9,651 nucleotides of DNA. It comes from CAZFLY01 sp964519995 (lineage in GTDB: Bacteria; Planctomycetota; Phycisphaerae; Sedimentisphaerales; Anaerobacaceae). Under the pieces are notes generated by a model. It had not been told where the DNA came from, made no database searches, and was given only the letters and a program-made list of their open reading frames with translations. The translations under genes were made by a program, and so were the position numbers. Each line of letters starts with the position of its first letter. Position 1 is the first letter of the stretch. The stretch covers positions 1 through 9,651 of the forward strand of contig CAZFLY010000085.1 of the NCBI GenBank assembly GCA_964519995.1, in the 5' to 3' direction. Of this stretch, positions 1 through 6,477 are shown one piece after another.

Positions 1-128
1 TCGCCAAGTTCGCTTCCCAATGGCTTCAAACCGCGCCTGACTTGGACTATGACCTAAATGACAGCGGGACAGTGGATTTCAAAGACCTCCAAATGCTGGC
101 AGGTAACTGGCTTGGCGCCTGCCCATAA
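1..128 (+). CDS. C-terminal end of a dockerin-like secreted protein (partial)
   Basis: An open frame enters from the left edge (first full codon at 3) and stops at TAA 126-128. It encodes about 41 residues containing DYDLNDSGTVDFKDLQMLAG followed by NWLGACP. The D-x-N-x-S-G-x-V-D-x-x-D spacing is a calcium-binding loop of the dockerin type I / EF-hand kind, and the trailing 'LAGNWL' is the usual ending of such repeats in large secreted proteins of Phycisphaerae-type planctomycetes (family knowledge). The main domain lies outside the window, so its substrate or partner cannot be named. A lone dockerin-like repeat at the extreme C-terminus would fit an anchoring or assembly role outside the cytoplasm. 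Confidence 0.7.
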   Translation, partial: AKFASQWLQTAPDLDYDLNDSGTVDFKDLQMLAGNWLGACP

Positions 129-135
129 TGACTGT

Positions 136-157
136 AGGCTGTTGAGCTTGTCTTTTT
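136..157 (+). terminator. weak candidate intrinsic terminator after the dockerin-like gene
   Basis: A 5-bp stem (AGGCT / AGCTT, one G-U pair) with a GTTG loop at 136-149 is followed within 3 nt by TTTTT (153-157). It lies 8 nt after the stop codon, as expected for an intrinsic terminator, but the stem is short. Confidence 0.35.
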
Positions 158-211
158 AATTATTGATTCCTGTATAACTAATGATACAACGCAGGAGATA
201 TAGAACAAAAA

Positions 212-285
212 TGTCATTCCCGCGAAGGCGGGAATCCAGCTATTTCATCATCGTTTTCTGGACTCCTGCTTTCGCAGGAGTGACA
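212..285. repeat. 74-bp nested inverted repeat (palindromic, MITE/REP-like)
   Basis: The left arm (212-239, starting TGTCATTCCCGCG) and right arm (258-285, ending CAGGAGTGACA) are reverse complements over 28 nt with 5 mismatches, separated by 18 nt. Each arm also folds on itself: TCCCGC-GAAG-GCGGGA on the left and TCCTGC-TTTC-GCAGGA on the right. The C/G to T/A change in the right arm occurs on both sides of its stem, so pairing is kept. Elements with these arms are widespread dispersed repeats in many bacterial genomes (general knowledge). No transposase is present here. Confidence 0.75.
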
Positions 286-456
286 AGTCTATATAATTTT
301 CTTTAGTATTTTTATTACAGGTGTCAATAAACGCAGTAATATTTTTCACTGCTTCTAAAGACGTACTTCCTCAAAAGCCATAGGGGGGGCAATCATTAAA
401 AAAACACAATCTGCTTGCTGTGCCGGCAAAATCCTGTTAACAAATACACCCATATT
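286..456 (+). other. lpxB upstream region
   Basis: This stretch holds a TATAAT at 292-297 right after the inverted repeat, but no convincing -35 hexamer 16-18 nt upstream, so it is only a possible lpxB promoter with a long leader. A run of seven G lies at 383-389. An in-frame TTG at 415 could extend LpxB by 14 residues but has no Shine-Dalgarno sequence. Nothing else is recognisable. Confidence 0.3.
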
Positions 457-1602
457 ATGCAAGGCAAAGACAAAAAACATCATATCTTTATCAGTGCTGC
501 TGATCCGAGCGCGGATGCCCACTGTGCAGGTTTGATACATGCTCTTCGGCAGGGAAATCAAGATATCGAATTTTTCGGAGTGGGCGGCCCAAAGATGGCC
601 GAAGCCGGCTGTGGCCTGCTGAAAAATACGGTTGAAAAAGCGGCCATGACGTACAAAGCTTTGTCCCAGGTGGGTCACTACTATAAGCTCTTAAAGCGCA
701 TAAGTCGTTTTTTAAGAAACTATGGAGCAGACTTAGTCATAGTATGCGACTCGCCTTCTTTCAACTTTCATGTCGCAAAGGCAGCAAAAAAGGCAGGCAT
801 AAAAACGCTCTTTTATGTCGCGCCACAGCTTTGGGCCTGGGCCGGTTGGCGAATTCACAAACTGCGAAAGTACTGCGACAAACTTTGCTGCATATTGCCT
901 TTCGAACAGCAGTGGTTCAGCCAAAGAGGGGTTGATACTACATTTGTTGGAAATCCGCTTCTCAATGACCTGCTGACGGATTTGAGCAAATTCAAAAAAA
1001 AATACTCCTCTTTTGAACCACAAGAAGGGTTCAAACTGGCGCTTATACCCGGCTCACGCGCAGCGGAGATAGAATCGCTTTGGCAGCCGATGCAACAGAT
1101 AGCACTGCGTTTGAGGAGGAAATACCCAGGCGCAACATTTGTAGCCGTCGCCGTCGATACACAAAGACAGAAATTGTTGGAGGCAGCGCAAATACCTGGC
1201 TTTGAATGTGAATACCTAATTGATGCAGTGAGGGATAGCGCCTGCAATTCAGATTTCACGCTTGTGGCAAGCGGCAGCGCGACACTGGAAGTTGCATCGG
1301 CCGGCTGTCCGATGGTAGTGATGTATCAATGCAGCAGGATTCTCTGGCATTTTTTGGGATGGTGGCTGATAAGGCCGAAATACTTTTCGCTGGTCAATCT
1401 TTTAGCAGATAAAGACTTGGTGCCGGAGTTTATGCCGTACTTTAGTTCAATTGAACCAATCGCGCAAGCTGTTGACAAACTGTTACAGAACAAGAACGAG
1501 CTGACAAGGATCAGCAGTGACTTGATTGATATGGTTGAACCAATAGCTAAGAAAAAGGCCCGTGATGAGGTGGCTAAGATCGCCTTAGAGATGCTTCGCT
1601 AA
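457..1602 (+). CDS. lpxB: lipid-A-disaccharide synthase LpxB
   Basis: LpxB (GT19) joins UDP-2,3-diacylglucosamine and lipid X to form the lipid A disaccharide at the inner face of the inner membrane. From the ATG at 457 the protein is 381 aa, close to the ~380 aa of the family. Visible family blocks are the N-terminal FISAADPSADAH (11-22), GVGGPKM (41-47), CDSPSFNF (97-104), APQLWAWAGWRI (122-133), FVGNPLL (163-169), LIPGSRAAEI (196-205) and SGSATLEVASAGCPMVVMY (272-290). The usual N-terminal GE(A/P)SGD motif reads ADPSAD here, a noticeable change. The ATG was chosen over the TTG at 415 because it gives the normal N-terminus; neither has a clear ribosome binding site. The transporter gene follows after 57 nt on the same strand. 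Its presence implies a lipid A outer membrane. The other lpx genes are not in this window. Confidence 0.93.
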   Translation: MQGKDKKHHIFISAADPSADAHCAGLIHALRQGNQDIEFFGVGGPKMAEAGCGLLKNTVEKAAMTYKALSQVGHYYKLLKRISRFLRNYGADLVIVCDSPSFNFHVAKAAKKAGIKTLFYVAPQLWAWAGWRIHKLRKYCDKLCCILPFEQQWFSQRGVDTTFVGNPLLNDLLTDLSKFKKKYSSFEPQEGFKLALIPGSRAAEIESLWQPMQQIALRLRRKYPGATFVAVAVDTQRQKLLEAAQIPGFECEYLIDAVRDSACNSDFTLVASGSATLEVASAGCPMVVMYQCSRILWHFLGWWLIRPKYFSLVNLLADKDLVPEFMPYFSSIEPIAQAVDKLLQNKNELTRISSDLIDMVEPIAKKKARDEVAKIALEMLR

Positions 1603-1659
1603 GTGTCTCGGCTTAAAGCCTTGGCTAAAAATTCTATTTTTGGGAGTTGAACAAATCCA

Positions 1660-2583
1660 TTGAACGAGGGCAAGACCCACCAGATCGATGTCACCGCAAC
1701 GCTTGCATGTCTGGGCACATTGGTGTGTTGGGCGCTCGGCCCAATATTCATCAAATACCTTACAGATTATATAGATTCGTGGACACAGAATCTGCTGCGC
1801 TACGCGGTGGGATGTCTGTTCTGGCTGCCCTTCTTACTTTCTTCTGCATGCAAAGGCACTCTTAACAACAAGGTCTGGCGCAGGGCACTTGTGCCTGCGA
1901 TACCTAACGTCGTTATGCAGAGTCTCTGGGCAGCAGCATTTTATTATCTCGGGCCTGCTTTTTTGGTACTTCTATCCAAGACGAGCATCCTATGGATCAC
2001 CGGCTTTTCACTGATATTTTTTCAGGAAGAAAAACCACTTGCCAGAAGCAAGCGATTCTGGTTCGGCTTATTGCTCTCCATTACCGGTGTCGTGGGCGTT
2101 CTATATTTTAAGGAGGATTTTCGAGCAACAGGCACGAGCACAGGTGTAATAATAGCGCTCGCGACCGCATTTGCGTGGGGCGTATATACAATCTCAGCAA
2201 AGATCGCATTTCGTGACATCGACTCTCGCCACGGCTTTGCAGTGATAAGCATTTACACAGTCCTTATCTTATTAGTACTGGCGACAATCTTCGGAAATAT
2301 CGGAGACTCTTTACAGATGGGGCCGGGCCAATGGGGTGCCATAATCTTTTCCGGAATCACAGCCATAGCTATTGGACACGCGCTGTACTACGCAGCCATC
2401 AAGCGAGTTGGAGCCACTATCCCGATGCTTGTCATACTCGCTCAGCCCTTTGCGGTATTTGCGATATCAAGAGTCGTTTTTGGAGAAACGATGAACGGCC
2501 TACAAATCTTTTTCGGCATGATTCTGCTGGCCGGTTCCGCCATTTCTATCTGGGCACAACAGCACCTAAAGGCAAAGTCATAG
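1660..2583 (+). CDS. EamA/DMT-family membrane transporter
   Basis: A 307-aa, strongly hydrophobic protein with about ten predicted membrane helices arranged as two similar halves, as in EamA (drug/metabolite transporter) proteins. The first half contains LVCWALGPIFIKYL near 21-34 and the second FAWGVYTISAKIAF near 171-184, matching the 'W-x-x-x-x-x-x-K' signature seen in each EamA repeat. The C-terminal helices include IAIGHALYYAAIKRVGA (about 236-252) and a 'QPFAVFAISRVVFGE' stretch, also typical. The start is a TTG at 1660, as the frame is closed by a stop at 1648-1650. GGGAG at 1642-1646 is a Shine-Dalgarno sequence, though its 13-nt spacing is long. Substrates of EamA proteins vary widely and cannot be deduced. 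It may be co-transcribed with lpxB. Confidence 0.88.
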   Translation: MNEGKTHQIDVTATLACLGTLVCWALGPIFIKYLTDYIDSWTQNLLRYAVGCLFWLPFLLSSACKGTLNNKVWRRALVPAIPNVVMQSLWAAAFYYLGPAFLVLLSKTSILWITGFSLIFFQEEKPLARSKRFWFGLLLSITGVVGVLYFKEDFRATGTSTGVIIALATAFAWGVYTISAKIAFRDIDSRHGFAVISIYTVLILLVLATIFGNIGDSLQMGPGQWGAIIFSGITAIAIGHALYYAAIKRVGATIPMLVILAQPFAVFAISRVVFGETMNGLQIFFGMILLAGSAISIWAQQHLKAKS

Positions 2584-2689
2584 GTTGGCAATGCGGTCTG
2601 TGGAGCCTTTTCTAAAGTGATCTACCGTTTTTGATAGTTGTATGTTCCAGACCTGCGCTGGCAGTAATGATGGGCTGCATCAGCCGGCA

Positions 2690-2868
2690 TTATACCAATT
2701 GTGAATAATTAATGCGCTTATTCGTGTCATTTCGAGCGAGCCGTAGGCGAGTCGAGAAATCTATTTGAACAGATTTCTCCACTACGCCCCAGTGCTTTCT
2801 TGCGAAAGCAAGAACGGGGGCTTCGGTCGAAATGACATAATCGCAAATTTTAATCACAATTAGTATTA
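2690..2868. repeat. ~180-bp MITE-like inverted repeat between convergent genes
   Basis: The outer arms TTATACCAATTGTGA (2690-2704) and TCACAATTAGTATTA (2854-2868) are reverse complements at 13 of 15 positions. The inner arms start TGTCATTTCGA (2725-2735) and end TCGAAATGACA (2827-2837), a perfect 11-bp match. Further in, AGAAATCT (near 2755-2762) pairs with AGATTTCT (2771-2778). A second hairpin TTCTTGC-GAAA-GCAAGAA (2798-2815), flanked by GCCCC and GGGGGC, sits in the right half. There is no coding capacity. It lies between the transporter gene (+) and the small membrane protein gene (-), so its transcript could end both by forming hairpins. It shares the TGTCATT/ATGACA-type core ends with the repeat at 212-285 but differs inside. 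Confidence 0.75.
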
Positions 2869-2881
2869 GATATCCGACAGC

Positions 2882-3289
2882 TCACTTGTCCTGGCATATT
2901 TTCTTCAACTGCTCCTCAATTCCCGCGAGCCTCGCTTGAACTTGATGCATAGTTAGAGATCTTGACCTGACGAAAAGCGAGATCGTTAGAATAACCGATA
3001 TAAGGAACATAGCTTGGAAAGTGATAGTCGCGATGCCACCCAACAGCATACTGAAGTACTGTAAATCGTTCTTGATACCCCTCACGTTAAGTGTATAGGT
3101 ACATGCGACTATAAAGCTAATCACCACTAACAGCCAAAAGATAATCACTATCCGCTTTAGCCGTCTGACACCGGCAGTATCCCTCTCGAAAATTCTCATC
3201 ATAGGAATTTTTTTACAGTCTGGAGTCTCTGCGGATGTATCATCCATCTGTTTGAGCAGTTCCTGCCCGATATTCGCTTTAGTTGTCAT
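2882..3289 (-). CDS. small two-helix membrane protein with C-terminal coiled coil
   Basis: I do not recognise a named family. The 135-aa product has a charged N-terminus (1-46), a first membrane helix at about 47-67 (IVIIFWLLVVISFIVACTYT), a short loop, a hydrophobic stretch at about 79-107 that can form one or two helices, and a C-terminal segment 109-132 (heptad-like, ending LAGIEEQLKKI) that looks like a short coiled coil. This suggests an oligomeric inner-membrane protein. The start at 3289 is chosen over upstream in-frame ATGs (3325, 3376) because GGAG lies 8 nt before it. It reads opposite to tkt from a candidate promoter at 3341-3370 and ends 13 nt from the long inverted repeat. Confidence 0.72.
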   Translation of the reverse strand: MTTKANIGQELLKQMDDTSAETPDCKKIPMMRIFERDTAGVRRLKRIVIIFWLLVVISFIVACTYTLNVRGIKNDLQYFSMLLGGIATITFQAMFLISVILTISLFVRSRSLTMHQVQARLAGIEEQLKKICQDK

Positions 3290-3340
3290 TTCTGCTTCTC
3301 CATTTCTGCTGTCATTCTTTCGCATCCATAATGTGCCTTC

Positions 3341-3370
3341 AGTATACACAGATGCGCCACAAGATGATAA
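3341..3370 (-). promoter_or_regulatory. candidate sigma70-type promoter for the small membrane protein
   Basis: On the minus strand TTATCA (3370-3365), an 18-nt spacer and TATACT (3346-3341) precede the gene, giving a leader of about 45 nt before the ATG at 3289. The -35 matches consensus at 4 of 6 positions and the -10 at 5 of 6. Confidence 0.45.
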
Positions 3371-3458
3371 GTTCAAAGATGCGCAGGTTTTTTCAGCTCC
3401 TTTTACACAAACTCATTGCCGACTTCGAACAGAAACAGTTATCACATAGCAAAGACAC

Positions 3459-3487
3459 TTGCGAAAAACGCGACCTGGCGTTATACT
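3459..3487 (+). promoter_or_regulatory. candidate sigma70-type promoter for tkt
   Basis: TTGCGA (3459-3464), a 17-nt spacer and TATACT (3482-3487) lie about 50 nt before the tkt start. AGGA at 3532-3535 is the Shine-Dalgarno sequence. The hexamers and spacing are good, and the site lies in a divergent intergenic region, as expected for a promoter. Confidence 0.6.
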
Positions 3488-3539
3488 GCCCTGCTCGTTA
3501 CATAGAGAATATTGCATTTGGAACCTCGTATAGGAACTA

Positions 3540-5567
3540 ATGATGAAAAAAACTACAACTAATCCGGGTCTTTCCGAGCTTGACGAACTTTGCATCCAGA
3601 CAATTAGATTTCTTTCTGCCGACGGTGTGCAAAAGGCAAAATCCGGCCATCCGGGTATGCCTATGGGTATGGCTCCGGCAGCCTATGTGCTCTGGACACG
3701 ACACATGAGATACAACCCTGCCGATCCAAAATGGCATAACCGTGATCGGTTCGTTCTTTCAGCCGGTCATGGCAGTATGCTGTTGTACTCACTTCTGTAT
3801 TTGACCGGCGGCGGCCTGAGCCTCGAGGATTTGAAAAACTTCCGACAATGGGGCAGCAAAACCCCGGGCCATCCAGAATATGATCCCGACCTCGGCGTCG
3901 AAGTCACAACTGGTCCGCTTGGCCAGGGAATCTCAAACGCCGTTGGTATGGCAATTGCGCAGAAGTATCTTGCCAGCTACTTCAATCGTGATAGCTTTCC
4001 TATCATCGACTACAACATCTACGTTATAGCGAGCGACGGCGACCTGCAGGAAGGTGTCGCGTCGGAAGCCTGCTCATTAGCAGGGCATCTTGGTCTTGAT
4101 AATCTCATCGTCGTTTACGATGATAATCACATAAGCATAGATGGTTACACGGAACTGGCATTTACAGAAGACCGCGCCAAACGCTTTGAAGCATACGGCT
4201 GGCATGTACAGATTGTGCCCGGCGACGGCAACGATATGGCTCTGTTTGAAAAGGCCGTCGAGAACGCCAAGAAAGAAAAAGGCAGGCCCTCAATTATCAA
4301 CCTGCGTACGCATATTGCATTCGGAAGTCCCAATAAGCAGGACACCGCTGAGGCACATGGTGCCCCCCTTGGAGAAGACGAAATAAAGCTGATAAAGAAG
4401 AACTTCGGCTGGGATGCTGACAAGACTTTCGAGGTGCCACAACAAGTTCTTGATCATACGCGAAAATCAGTAGAGAAGGGAAAACAAGCCCAAGCTAAGT
4501 GGGACATTCTTTTTTCCGATTATGAGAAGAAGTATCCCGATCTTGCTCGCGAGTTCAAAGATGCGGCCGCAGGAAAACTGCCTGTTAAACTCGATGAAAT
4601 TCTGCCGAAATTCGAGGCGGACAGTTCCGTTGCAACGCGCAAGGCCTCTGGCAAAGTGCTCGATGCGCTCATGCCAAAGCTGCCTTTAATACTTGGTGGC
4701 TCTGCTGATCTTACACCATCAAATAACACGCGTTTTGCCGGCGCGAAAGACTTTCAGAAAAACTCACACGATGGCAGATATATTCGCTTCGGTATACGCG
4801 AACACGCAATGGGCGCGATACTAAACGGTATTTCTGCAAGCGGCCTTACGCGTGCGTACGGCGGCACGTTTTTGGTCTTTTCCGACTACATGCGCGGTGC
4901 CGTCCGCGTTGCCGCTCTATCGAAATACCCCAGCATATTCGTCTGGACGCACGACAGCATCGGCATAGGTGAAGATGGCCCGACTCATCAGCCGGTTGAG
5001 CAAATCGCCGCACTTCGAGCTATGCCAAATTTACTTGTCTTCCGCCCTGCCGACGCAAACGAAACCGCATACGCGTGGAAGTATGTGCTCGAACATCGCG
5101 AAGGTCCGGTGGCCCTTTGCCTCACACGCCAAGGCCTGCCAGTACTTGACCAGAAGAAATACTCCTCGGCTGAAAATGTTGCCAAAGGCGCATATGCGCT
5201 TGTCAGCGCCGACAAACCGGATGTTCTGCTACTCGCAACCGGGTCCGAGGTACATGTAGCACTGACGGCAGCGGAAAAACTTGCCGCCGAGAAAATTACA
5301 GCCCAGGTTGTCAGTATGCCATGCTGGAAACTCTTTGACGAGCAGGACAAAAAATATCGAGACTCGGTAATCCCGCCGAACGTCAAGGCTCGCATAGGTA
5401 TCGAGGCCGGCGTCGAACTCGGCTGGTACAAATACCTTGGCGATAATGGCATCTTCATCGGCATGAGTACCTTCGGCGCTTCGGCCCCTGGAAAAGTCTG
5501 CTTCGAAAAATTCGGCATCACAACAGAGAATGTTACCAAAGCGGCTAAGAGCTTATTGCGTAAATGA
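3540..5567 (+). CDS. tkt: transketolase
   Basis: Transketolase moves two-carbon ketol units between sugar phosphates in the pentose phosphate pathway, using thiamine diphosphate and a divalent metal in the cytoplasm. The 675-aa length fits the full-length bacterial family. Visible active-site features are SGHPGMPMG (H37), SAGHGS (H77), TTGPLGQG (123-130), the ThDP/metal motif DGDLQEG at 166-172 with N196 (YDDNHISIDG), the catalytic glutamate E421 in FGIREHAMG, and WTHDSIGIGEDGPTHQP with H471. The C-terminal TFGASAPG...FEKFGIT is also standard. Two adjacent ATGs (3540 and 3543) follow AGGA; the second has better spacing (7 nt), so the protein may be 674 aa. Upstream the frame closes at TAG 3531. 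The last ~24 codons are duplicated twice downstream (7246-7310, 9497-9567). Confidence 0.97.
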   Translation: MMKKTTTNPGLSELDELCIQTIRFLSADGVQKAKSGHPGMPMGMAPAAYVLWTRHMRYNPADPKWHNRDRFVLSAGHGSMLLYSLLYLTGGGLSLEDLKNFRQWGSKTPGHPEYDPDLGVEVTTGPLGQGISNAVGMAIAQKYLASYFNRDSFPIIDYNIYVIASDGDLQEGVASEACSLAGHLGLDNLIVVYDDNHISIDGYTELAFTEDRAKRFEAYGWHVQIVPGDGNDMALFEKAVENAKKEKGRPSIINLRTHIAFGSPNKQDTAEAHGAPLGEDEIKLIKKNFGWDADKTFEVPQQVLDHTRKSVEKGKQAQAKWDILFSDYEKKYPDLAREFKDAAAGKLPVKLDEILPKFEADSSVATRKASGKVLDALMPKLPLILGGSADLTPSNNTRFAGAKDFQKNSHDGRYIRFGIREHAMGAILNGISASGLTRAYGGTFLVFSDYMRGAVRVAALSKYPSIFVWTHDSIGIGEDGPTHQPVEQIAALRAMPNLLVFRPADANETAYAWKYVLEHREGPVALCLTRQGLPVLDQKKYSSAENVAKGAYALVSADKPDVLLLATGSEVHVALTAAEKLAAEKITAQVVSMPCWKLFDEQDKKYRDSVIPPNVKARIGIEAGVELGWYKYLGDNGIFIGMSTFGASAPGKVCFEKFGITTENVTKAAKSLLRK

Positions 5568-5570
5568 TCG

Positions 5571-5592
5571 CGGCTTTTACGCCGATTATTTT
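5571..5592 (+). terminator. weak hairpin after tkt
   Basis: CGGC (5571-5574) and GCCG (5581-5584) form a 4-bp stem around TTTTAC, followed by the T-rich ATTATTTT. It is a poor intrinsic terminator and its stem is not preserved in copies B and C. Confidence 0.25.
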
Positions 5593-5594
5593 CA

Positions 5595-5622
5595 TTCACA
5601 GACTCACTAAAGTTAGTATAAT
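5595..5622 (+). promoter_or_regulatory. candidate promoter giving a leaderless small-gene mRNA
   Basis: TTCACA (5595-5600), a 16-nt spacer and a perfect TATAAT (5617-5622) end 7 nt before the ATG at 5630. Transcription from it would begin at or next to the start codon, and no Shine-Dalgarno sequence precedes that ATG, so the message may be leaderless. The TATAAT is kept in copy B (7360-7365) and is TATATT in copy C. Confidence 0.5.
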
Positions 5623-5629
5623 CTTTCCC

Positions 5630-5881
5630 ATGAAAAAAAATGATACGAGTGAACAGGCCCGTAAAGTATTAGTCGGCATATATCGTGAAATGCCGTTATG
5701 TGAAAAGGTCGAGCGCATATTTGACGCGTATCGTACCGGCAAGATATTAGCCATGACAGGTCTGAAGGAATTGTACCCTTGTGTAAATCAAAAACAGATA
5801 TGGTATCTGTGGGCTAAACATCATCTCGGTGATAAACTTTTCAAGAGAGCTTACGGGACTTCACCTGATGAACATTCCTGA
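5630..5881 (+). CDS. small helical protein paired with a nucleotidyltransferase
   Basis: An 83-aa, charged, mostly helical protein without membrane segments or signal peptide. The pattern 'EKV-RIFDAYRTGKILAMTGLKELYP' (about 25-50) followed by 'IWYLWAKHHLGDKLFKRAYG' (about 57-76) resembles the small unnamed proteins often encoded just before DxD nucleotidyltransferases in planctomycetes, acidobacteria and myxobacteria (family recollection, not searched). It overlaps the nucleotidyltransferase gene by 14 nt, implying translational coupling and joint action, perhaps as an antitoxin-like or regulatory partner; this is inference. A longer in-frame start at 5564 (ATGA overlapping the tkt stop) would add 22 residues, but that frame is interrupted in the downstream copies, so 5630 is preferred. 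Decayed copies lie at 7373-7490 and 9631-9651. Confidence 0.72.
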   Translation: MKKNDTSEQARKVLVGIYREMPLCEKVERIFDAYRTGKILAMTGLKELYPCVNQKQIWYLWAKHHLGDKLFKRAYGTSPDEHS

Positions 5882-6446
5882 AGAGCTAATGATATTGAGT
5901 AATTTCATCGACATCCTTGAGCAATTTGGCATTGCTTATGCCATAGGTGGGTCGATGGCAAGTTCCATATACGGGGAGGTTCGTTTCACACAGGATGCGG
6001 ATATAACTGTTGAGCCTTTTGATGAGGTAGCGGACGAACTATTCGAGAAGCTCAAAGTCGAATACTACCTTAGCAAAAAAGCTATGGAGCAGGCCTTAAA
6101 AGAACGCAGCAGCTTTAATATTATCCATTTGAAATCCGCCTTTAAGATCGATCTATTTGTGCGAGAGGAAGGTGGATTCGAGAAACAATTATTTGTCCGG
6201 CGAAAACAATTAGAGCTTTCCGATTCGCTCGAAAGACCGTTTTCCGTCATTTCGCCGGAGGACATTATTCTGCTGAAACTGCTATGGTATCGTGATGGAG
6301 GTTGTGTTTCAGATGTGCAATGGAATGACGTGCTTGGCGTTCTGAGAGTTCAGTGGAAAACATTAGATTTCGAATATCTGGACACCTGGGCCGATACACT
6401 GGGTATTACTGAACTGTTGACAAAAGCTATCTCTGAAAGTAGGTAG
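5868..6446 (+). CDS. DxD nucleotidyltransferase (MNT/AbiEii-like superfamily)
   Basis: A 192-aa cytoplasmic protein of the pol-beta-type nucleotidyltransferase superfamily. The core motif GGSMASSIYG (27-36) is followed by D43-A-D45, and the third acidic residue is D95 in FKIDLFV, so the metal-binding triad is intact. A 'SPEDIILLKLLWYRDGG' segment and 'SDVQWNDVLGVL' are typical of the C-terminal helical part. Relatives include AbiEii-type toxins and MNT-type antitoxins, which transfer nucleotides to RNA or protein; the substrate here is unknown. The ATG at 5868 was chosen over a GTG at 5829 because it fits the normal N-terminus and leaves only a 14-nt overlap with the small gene. Its 3' end is duplicated in decayed form at 9403-9494. 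mtfA starts 31 nt later. Confidence 0.8.
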   Translation: MNIPEELMILSNFIDILEQFGIAYAIGGSMASSIYGEVRFTQDADITVEPFDEVADELFEKLKVEYYLSKKAMEQALKERSSFNIIHLKSAFKIDLFVREEGGFEKQLFVRRKQLELSDSLERPFSVISPEDIILLKLLWYRDGGCVSDVQWNDVLGVLRVQWKTLDFEYLDTWADTLGITELLTKAISESR

Positions 6447-6454
6447 TCACGAAG

Positions 6455-6468
6455 GATATTCTTCGAAA
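6455..6468 (+). repeat. left direct repeat flanking mtfA
   Basis: GATATTCTTCGAAA here and GATATACTTTGAAA at 7240-7253 agree at 12 of 14 positions and bracket mtfA closely: 9 nt before its ATG and directly after its stop. The CTTCGAAA part matches the start of the tkt-tail core (5501), and the alignment of the nucleotidyltransferase 3' region with 9403-9508 runs ungapped through it, so it is the old unit-to-unit junction. Confidence 0.6.
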
Positions 6469-6477
6469 CGCTGCGAT

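Larger units (their letters stand above)
5497..5650 (+). repeat. tkt-tail repeat, copy A (the intact parent)
   Basis: This segment comprises the last ~24 codons of tkt, the 62-nt spacer and the first codons of the small gene. It recurs as copy B (7240-7400) and copy C (9497-9651). Over the 71 nt of coding tail, copy A matches copy C at 59 positions by hand count. Copies B and C differ by only about 4 substitutions plus a 2-nt deletion over the same stretch, and share a spacer block (GCTGAGTCCGCGGAAATTG) that differs in A. The shared core is CTTCGAAAAATTCGGCATCA at 5501-5520. Confidence 0.85.

Noticed and set aside
383..389. Run of seven G upstream of lpxB as a phase-variation tract
   Set aside because: It is too short and lies outside the coding frame and away from any recognised promoter hexamers.
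355..678. 107-aa open frame on the minus strand
   Set aside because: It is antisense to the start of lpxB, with no recognisable protein features.
4988..5599. 203-aa open frame on the minus strand
   Set aside because: It lies wholly antisense to the well-supported tkt gene and its 3' spacer, and its composition (rich in Ser, Ala, Arg) is that of a shadow frame; no family features are seen.
5564..5629. ATGA overlap of the tkt stop with a longer start of the small gene (22 extra residues)
   Set aside because: The extension is hydrophobic, not in keeping with the rest, and the same frame ends early in copy B and is shifted in copy C, so it does not appear conserved. Start at 5630 preferred.
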